Part shown: piece by piece, positions 5,473-8,964 of the stretch
How the letters are laid out: each line of letters begins with the position of its first letter
How positions within the stretch are numbered: position 1 is the stretch's first letter
Origin: Armatimonadota bacterium
Lineage (GTDB): Bacteria > Sysuimicrobiota > Sysuimicrobiia > Sysuimicrobiales > JACQTN01
Assembly (NCBI GenBank): GCA_016210785.1
Contig: JACQTN010000362.1
Span: 1 to 8,964 of the forward strand
Reading direction: 5' to 3'
DNA length: 8,964 nt
The notes under the pieces: generated by a model
What the model was told of the DNA's origin: nothing
Database searches by the model: none
Seen by the model: only the letters and a program-made list of their open reading frames with translations
Position numbers and translations under genes: made by a program

Positions 5473-5859
5473 TCAGGGGTGCAGCTGGATCAGGGCCTGG
5501 ATGGCTGCCGGCAACTCCCGGGACAGGCGCAGCTTGGCCAGCCACCGGTCGGCCCCTTTGGCCAGGGCCGCCCTGCCGTACTCTTCCTCCGGCTGAGCCG
5601 TGTACACCAGCACCTTGAGGGACGGCCGCAGGCGCTTGGCGCAGGCCGCGGCCTCCAGCCCCCTCATGGCGTCCATGGCGCCGTCGATCAGCAGCAGGTC
5701 GGGCGAGGCGTGCCGGACCAGGGAAACCGCCGCGTCGGTCGTATCGGCCTCCCCGATCACCTCCAGGAACGGGAGCCCCCGGAGCAGATCCCGGATCACC
5801 GCGCGGCTGTCGGAAACGCCGTCGGCGACCACGACCTTCACCTTTGGATCTGATGCCAT
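5473..5859 (-). CDS. Single-domain response regulator receiver protein, 128 aa
   Basis: A stand-alone CheY-like receiver: the whole protein is one REC domain with no output domain. Strand 1 is VKVVVADG, with acidic-pocket residue D13; the usual second acid is Gly14. Strand 3 is DLLLIDGAMDAMRGLE, with the expected phosphoacceptor D59; the normal MP turn is MD. Strand 4 gives VLVYTA with the switch Thr87. Strand 5 region GADRWLAK gives the conserved Lys109. Three of the four core positions are intact, so phosphorylation is plausible but Mg2+ binding may be altered. The ATG at 5859 begins just ahead of strand 1; upstream in-frame codons give a basic, Pro-rich leader across a palindromic box and are not likely coding. 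No kinase gene is adjacent. It is separated by 377 bp from the Rrf2 gene on the same strand, so it is probably expressed on its own. Confidence 0.82.
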   Translation of the reverse strand: MASDPKVKVVVADGVSDSRAVIRDLLRGLPFLEVIGEADTTDAAVSLVRHASPDLLLIDGAMDAMRGLEAAACAKRLRPSLKVLVYTAQPEEEYGRAALAKGADRWLAKLRLSRELPAAIQALIQLHP

Positions 5860-5893
5860 ATGCGTGCCTGCCCGCCCGTGGTTCTTTGCGGAT

Positions 5894-5988
5894 AGGGTAC
5901 CCGCCGGGCGTCGAAGCGGCAATCCGGCGCCCGACCGATTTCCCGTATCCGTGCGCTGGATGCCCCATCCGCCGGGCAGGGTACCCGC
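5894..5988. promoter_or_regulatory. Pair of palindromic AGGGTACCCGC boxes, 84 bp apart
   Basis: The 11-mer AGGGTACCCGC, with the perfect palindrome GGGTACCC inside it, occurs at 5894-5904 and 5978-5988. The offset of 84 bp equals eight helical turns. The proximal box lies 35 bp upstream of the receiver gene's ATG, where an operator would act. The shared flank CCGCCGGGC follows box 1 and precedes box 2. These may be paired regulator sites; no protein is implicated by the sequence. Confidence 0.35.
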
Positions 5989-5992
5989 ATGT

Positions 5993-6096
5993 AGGGTCGT
6001 TCCAACTCATTGAACCGAGTCGCAGCGGCGAGTATGGCGCGCAGCCACTGCCGACCCTTCGTGGCGATATTGCGGACAAATAGTTGGAACGACCCT
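5993..6096. repeat. 104-bp foldback element with perfect 15-bp terminal inverted repeats (MITE-like)
   Basis: AGGGTCGTTCCAACT at 5993-6007 is exactly repeated in inverse at 6082-6096. Inside, further pairings can be drawn by eye: ATT 6009-6011 with AAT 6079-6081, CCG 6015-6017 with CGG 6073-6075, and TCGC 6020-6023 with GCGA 6064-6067. The whole element can therefore fold into one interrupted hairpin. It encodes nothing. This form fits a miniature inverted-repeat transposable element or a structured RNA. No target-site duplication is obvious at the ends, and no second copy lies in the window, so mobility is not shown. Confidence 0.55.
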
Positions 6097-6236
6097 GGGA
6101 GCCGGGCCGGCGCGGATAGTCCGCGTGGGTGGTCACGGCACGCAGAGGCGGGGAGGAACCGGCCCGTCGGCGTGCGATGCGGCGTGCCTGAGGGGATTCG
6201 CCGGGAAGGAGCAGGGCTGCCGCGGGTGGCGGCGTC

Positions 6237-6722
6237 TCAAACAGTGCCGGGGCTCGGCGCCGCCGGCGCGTCGACGACGGACGGCAGGCCGGGGGCCGAC
6301 CCACCTCGCACAGGCCGCTCCGGCGAGGCCGGGCGAGCGGGCGCCATCGTGTCCAGCGTGATGGAGTCCAGGAAGTTGATCACCGTGTTCTGCAGCAGCG
6401 ACAGCACCAGGCGAACCGGGCACGGCTGTTCGCACGCGCACTGCTCCCACCGCACGCACCGGTTGAACGCCACCGGTCCCTCCACCGCTTCGATCACCTG
6501 GCGCAGCGTGGTGCGCGCCGCGGGCCTGGCCAGGCGCACGCCACCGTGCACGCCGCGGGACGTGGTGACAATGCCGCCGCGGGCCAGGGCCTGCACGATC
6601 TTGGCCGCGTAGGCGAGGGGGATGCCCTGGCGCCGGCTGATCTCCTTGATGCGCGCCTGGTCGTGGATCGCCAGGTCGAGCACGACGCGCAGCGCCATGT
6701 GCGCCTGGCTGCTGATCTCCAC
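6237..6722 (-). CDS. Rrf2-family transcriptional regulator with four clustered cysteines, 161 aa
   Basis: A DNA-binding regulator of the IscR/NsrR type. The N-terminal winged helix-turn-helix starts EISSQAHMALRVVLDLA and shows the family pattern of a recognition region (IKEISRRQGIPLAYAAKIVQAL, residues 25-46) followed by the wing GVHGGVRLARP (57-67). The dimer helix region begins LRQVIEAVEGP. Cys89, Cys95, Cys97 and Cys101 fall where family members bind a [2Fe-2S] or [4Fe-4S] cluster, so it probably senses NO, oxygen or Fe-S status. The start is GTG 6722, preceded by a GGAGGAAGG tract. The last 35 or so residues are a Pro/Ala-rich tail beyond the usual family length. It lies 35 bp behind the YtkA-like lipoprotein gene as the final gene of the nosFY-like operon, and is a likely autoregulator of that operon. 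Confidence 0.88.
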   Translation of the reverse strand: MEISSQAHMALRVVLDLAIHDQARIKEISRRQGIPLAYAAKIVQALARGGIVTTSRGVHGGVRLARPAARTTLRQVIEAVEGPVAFNRCVRWEQCACEQPCPVRLVLSLLQNTVINFLDSITLDTMAPARPASPERPVRGGSAPGLPSVVDAPAAPSPGTV

Positions 6723-6757
6723 GGTCCCGCCTTCCTCCCGTTCTACGGCGTCACGAT

Positions 6758-7183
6758 CTACGGCTTCACCACGACGCGGAAGCGCTCCACCAGGTCGCTC
6801 TCCGCGCTGGCCGACAACGTGATCTCCCACGCGCCCGCCATCTCGAACGTCCCCGTGCCTTCGTAGCGCCCCCGCCCCCGCGGCTCCAGGGTCACGGCGG
6901 CTGCGCCATGATCCATGTCCGGCATCCGCAGGCGCAGGGCCACGCGGGCCCGCTCCACGGGCGATCCGTCGGACCGCACAAGGCTCACGGCCATCTTCAC
7001 CGGCTGCATTGCGGGAGGCGGCGCGGGCTCCAGTTCCAGCCGCGCCACCAATCCACCCTGCCGCGCCTCCATGGCCACGGTGGACCCGCCGCATCCCGCG
7101 GCGGCCAGCGCCGCCAGCGCGATCAGGCCCGCGACCGCCGCCGGCACGGCCCTTGTCATCCTGCGCATCCCCGCGCGGTTCAT
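6758..7183 (-). CDS. YtkA/FixH-like lipoprotein with Met/His motif, 141 aa
   Basis: An exported lipoprotein. A basic N-terminus (MNRAGMRRMTR) and a hydrophobic stretch lead to the lipobox LAAAGC, with lipidated Cys31. The mature domain is an Ig-like beta sandwich of the YtkA/FixH type: PVKMAVSLVRSDGSPVERARV, then LRMPDMDHGAA, then GRYEGTGTFEMAGAWEITL. Met87, Met90, His92 and Met115 form a cluster resembling Cu(I) ligands, and copper delivery is a reasonable but unproven role. The ATG at 7183 overlaps the permease stop (ATGA), so the two are translationally coupled. In nos operons this position is usually held by the copper chaperone lipoprotein NosL; this protein lacks NosL-like Cys pairs and belongs to a different fold. 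In-frame ATGs at 7168 and 7159 are alternative starts. Confidence 0.8.
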   Translation of the reverse strand: MNRAGMRRMTRAVPAAVAGLIALAALAAAGCGGSTVAMEARQGGLVARLELEPAPPPAMQPVKMAVSLVRSDGSPVERARVALRLRMPDMDHGAAAVTLEPRGRGRYEGTGTFEMAGAWEITLSASAESDLVERFRVVVKP

Positions 7184-8013
7184 TCCATGCCTCGTTGCGC
7201 CGTGAACGCCAGCAGGCCCGCCGCCGCGGCGGCCAGCGCCCACGCCGCCAGCAGCCCGGTCAGCACCCACTGCAGGCCCTCCGCCCCGAAGCGCGCCGCG
7301 GCATACAGGCCCACCGGTCCCGTCAGGTCGGGCGAGCCGCCCGTGGCCAGGATTGCGGCCACGCGGTAGACGTCCACGGGGTTGAGCATCGCCAGCCAGA
7401 AGATGGTGCCCACGCCTACCCGCGCCACCACCGCGGTGGCCAGGATGCCGAGATCGCTCAGCAGCACCAGCGCCAGCCACAGCACCAGCGCGGCACCCAG
7501 CGCGCGCATGCGGTTGCTGGCCACCGCGGAGACCGCCAGGCCCACGCCAGCCATGGCCAGCCCCAGCAGCGCGGAGAGCGCCGCCAGCGTCAGATAGGCG
7601 GCCAGGTGCGCCGTGCCCGCGCGCATGGAGAGCGCGATACCCGCCAGACCGTAGCCCAGCAGGATGGCGGCGCAGACCGCCGACGCCACGCCCGCGTACT
7701 TGCCCGCGAAGACCTGACCGCGGCTGACGGGCTGCGCCAGCAGCACGCCCAGGGCGCCCGACTCCCGCTCCCCGGCGATGCTGCCCGCACCCACACCGAG
7801 CCCCAGCAGCGGGATGAAGAGCACGGTCAGATTGACCAGCGCCGCGGCGGAGCGGTCGAACGCCGCCAGCCCCGCGATCTCCGCGCCGGCCAGCGCCAGC
7901 GCCGCGCTGCCCAGGATCAGCGCCGTGAAGGCCATCCCGATGGCCAGGAGCCAGCGGTCGCGCAGCGCGACCTCCATCTCCTGCCGCGCGATCACGCGCA
8001 CCGGCATCAGCAT
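7180..8013 (-). CDS. nosY: ABC-2 type permease, NosY-like, 277 aa
   Basis: The membrane half of an ABC transporter of the NosFY type, which in N2O-reducing bacteria helps NosD assemble the CuZ site. The N-terminus VIARQEMEVALRDRWLLAIG (residues 7-26) leads into the first helix. Then comes the family signature IPLLGLGVGAGSIAGERESG (67-86), with LLAQPVSRGQVFAGK (91-105). Four further helices follow, and MLNPVDVYR (209-217) is typical of NosY. About six transmembrane segments in total. The start at 8013 has GGAGG upstream, inside the 3' end of the ATPase gene, and overlaps its stop by 7 bp. Its own stop overlaps the lipoprotein start. Closely related ABC-2 permeases serve other substrates, so nosY is a best match and not proof of N2O metabolism; nosZ and nosD are not in the window. 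Confidence 0.85.
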   Translation of the reverse strand: MLMPVRVIARQEMEVALRDRWLLAIGMAFTALILGSAALALAGAEIAGLAAFDRSAAALVNLTVLFIPLLGLGVGAGSIAGERESGALGVLLAQPVSRGQVFAGKYAGVASAVCAAILLGYGLAGIALSMRAGTAHLAAYLTLAALSALLGLAMAGVGLAVSAVASNRMRALGAALVLWLALVLLSDLGILATAVVARVGVGTIFWLAMLNPVDVYRVAAILATGGSPDLTGPVGLYAAARFGAEGLQWVLTGLLAAWALAAAAAGLLAFTAQRGME

Positions 8014-8963
8014 GGCTGCTCCTCCGCCGCGCCGGCGTCGGTCGAAGCAGTGCTCGTGGCGGCGTCGCCGGTCGTGGCCTCTCCGGTCGTCGCCTCTCCC
8101 CGCGCGTCGAGCGCCCGCGCCAGCGTCTCCTCCAGGGAGGGTTCGTGGATCGTCACGCGCCGGCCGCCCATGGTGCCGTTCAGGCTACCAAAGAACGCGG
8201 GTACCTCCGCTTCCGGCACCCGCAGGCACACGCGGGCCGCGTCCGCGGACTCGACCACCGCGCCCGGCGGCAGGTTGCCGTCAAGGGGAAAATCGCGCGG
8301 CGGGTCGCTGGTGATGTCCAGGCGGATGTGGCGTCCCTCCAGCAGCACGCCGGCCGCGGCGTCCAGCGCCACGCGTCCCTCGCGCAGCAGCACCACACGA
8401 TCAATCACCGCGGCCAGCCCGTTCAGCGCGTGGGAGGTCAGCAGCACCGTGCGGCCTTCGCGGCGGAACTGCGCCAGCCAGGCCAGCACGTCCGCCTCTC
8501 CGTCCGCGTCCAGGTTGGCAGTGGGCTCGTCCATCAGCAGCACCGGAGGATCGCCGATCAGCGCCGCGGCCAGGCTGAGCCGGCGCAGCATGCCGCCGGA
8601 GAAGTGGCGCGGCAGGCGGTCGGCGTCTTCGTGCAATCCCACGCACGCCAGCAGGGGCAGCGGGTCGGCGCGCAGGCCGCGCAGCCGCTGGAAGAAGGCA
8701 ATGACCTCCGCGGCGCACAAGCCGGAGGGAAAGGCCGGCACCTGCGGCACGTACCCGATCGTGGCCCGCACGCGCACGCCGTCGGTCCGCACGTCGCGCC
8801 CGCCCACCGACACCGTCCCGGCGTAGGGGATCAGCCCCAGCACGGCCCGCAGCAGCGTCGTCTTGCCGGCGCCGTTGCGGCCCAGCATCGCCACGGTCTG
8901 GCCGGCGGGGATGGCGAGATCCACGCCGCGCAGCACCGTTCTGGGGCCGAACGACACCGACAT
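8007..8963 (-). CDS. nosF: ABC transporter ATP-binding protein, NosF-like, runs to the right edge
   Basis: The ATPase partner of the downstream permease. Read from the ATG at 8963 it has Walker A GRNGAGKTT (28-36), Q-loop Gln74, signature FSGGMLRRL (121-129), Walker B VLLMDEP (141-147) with catalytic Glu146, D-loop NLD (150-152) and H-loop His178, so it should hydrolyse ATP. A C-terminal domain follows (about 205-285), ending HEPSLEETLARAL, then a low-complexity tail with GEATT repeats. The first strand usually seen before SVSFGPRTVLRGVDL is missing, and the ATG is at the very end of the sequence, so the true start may be a few codons beyond the window. It overlaps the permease gene by 7 bp (ATGCTGA). 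Assignment to NosF rests on the paired permease; the ABC ATPase call alone is certain. Confidence 0.9.
   Translation of the reverse strand: MSVSFGPRTVLRGVDLAIPAGQTVAMLGRNGAGKTTLLRAVLGLIPYAGTVSVGGRDVRTDGVRVRATIGYVPQVPAFPSGLCAAEVIAFFQRLRGLRADPLPLLACVGLHEDADRLPRHFSGGMLRRLSLAAALIGDPPVLLMDEPTANLDADGEADVLAWLAQFRREGRTVLLTSHALNGLAAVIDRVVLLREGRVALDAAAGVLLEGRHIRLDITSDPPRDFPLDGNLPPGAVVESADAARVCLRVPEAEVPAFFGSLNGTMGGRRVTIHEPSLEETLARALDARGEATTGEATTGDAATSTASTDAGAAEEQPC
8056..8100. repeat. Degenerate 15-bp tandem repeat in the 3' end of the ATPase gene
   Basis: Three adjoining 15-bp units at 8056-8070, 8071-8085 and 8086-8100, the last two differing at two positions (GTCGTGGCCTCTCCG, GTCGTCGCCTCTCCC). They encode GEATT, GEATT, GDAAT in the low-complexity tail of the ABC ATPase. 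The unit keeps the reading frame, so copy-number change would lengthen or shorten the tail without a frameshift. Confidence 0.65.
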
Positions 8964-8964
8964 C

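Larger units (their letters stand above)
5860..6236. other. 377-bp gene-free region with palindromic boxes and a foldback element
   Basis: Upstream of the receiver gene and downstream of the Rrf2 gene. It contains two AGGGTACCCGC boxes and the 104-bp inverted-repeat element, both listed separately. Plus-strand frames crossing the region are Arg/Pro/Gly-rich with no ribosome-binding site and look non-coding. No tRNA, rRNA or known riboswitch pattern is seen. 6097-6236 shows nothing I can name. Confidence 0.5.

Noticed and set aside
5993..6096. tRNA or other standard RNA gene in the foldback element
   Set aside because: No TPsiC-arm consensus, acceptor stem too long, no anticodon arm, and no match to known riboswitch cores by eye.
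7009..8826. A 605-codon plus-strand open frame opposite the nosFY-like genes
   Set aside because: Composition is Arg/Ala/Gln/Pro/Ser-rich with no domain, and it is antisense to an ABC transporter with all its catalytic motifs intact.
1..8964. CRISPR array, prophage, insertion sequence with transposase, or toxin-antitoxin pair
   Set aside because: No regularly spaced repeats, no transposase or integrase motif, no phage structural gene and no toxin-antitoxin-like small gene pair was found on either strand.

Overview
This is a GC-rich window (roughly two-thirds G+C) from a bacterial chromosome. It is densely packed, with Shine-Dalgarno-led genes and several GTG starts. The contents suggest a respiring bacterium: periplasmic haem-domain proteins, small His-bearing membrane proteins, a nosF/nosY-type ABC system and a Cys-rich Rrf2 regulator. 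I cannot place it taxonomically from this sequence. An uncultivated soil, sediment or hot-environment lineage would fit, but that is only an impression.

Layout. (1) 2-565, plus strand: the C-terminal part (regions 2.4 to 4.2) of a primary-type sigma-70 factor, cut by the left edge. (2) 577-4816, minus strand: six co-oriented genes converging on the sigma gene. In transcription order they are a 170-aa membrane protein, a 112-aa membrane protein, a 374-aa secreted protein with an ethylbenzene-dehydrogenase-gamma-like haem domain, two tandem paralogous four-helix membrane proteins with three conserved His, and a 190-aa secreted DOMON-like protein. No molybdopterin, Fe-S or c-type cytochrome subunit lies among them. 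(3) 5005-5388, plus strand: a Cys-rich DUF3795-like protein, divergent from block 2 across a 188-bp region holding a perfect 10-bp tandem repeat. (4) 5473-5859, minus strand: a single-domain response-regulator receiver protein. (5) 5860-6236: a gene-free stretch with two palindromic 11-bp boxes 84 bp apart and a 104-bp foldback element with perfect 15-bp terminal inverted repeats. (6) 6237-8963, minus strand: a tight operon of nosF-like ATPase (running to the right edge), nosY-like permease, YtkA/FixH-like lipoprotein and Rrf2 regulator, with overlapping stops and starts.

How they may work together. Block 2 reads as an envelope redox module: exported b-haem-type domains beside small helical membrane proteins that carry conserved His. 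This is inference, because no haem ligand can be proven here. Block 6 resembles the DFY(L) part of nitrous-oxide-reductase maturation clusters, with a Met/His-bearing YtkA-like lipoprotein where the copper chaperone NosL usually sits and a probable Fe-S Rrf2 sensor at the end. nosZ and nosD would have to lie beyond the right edge, so the link to N2O respiration is only suggested.

The most promising undescribed items are the haem-domain/His-membrane-protein cluster without a catalytic subunit, the tandem paralogue pair within it, the nosFY-YtkA-Rrf2 arrangement, and the 104-bp foldback element.
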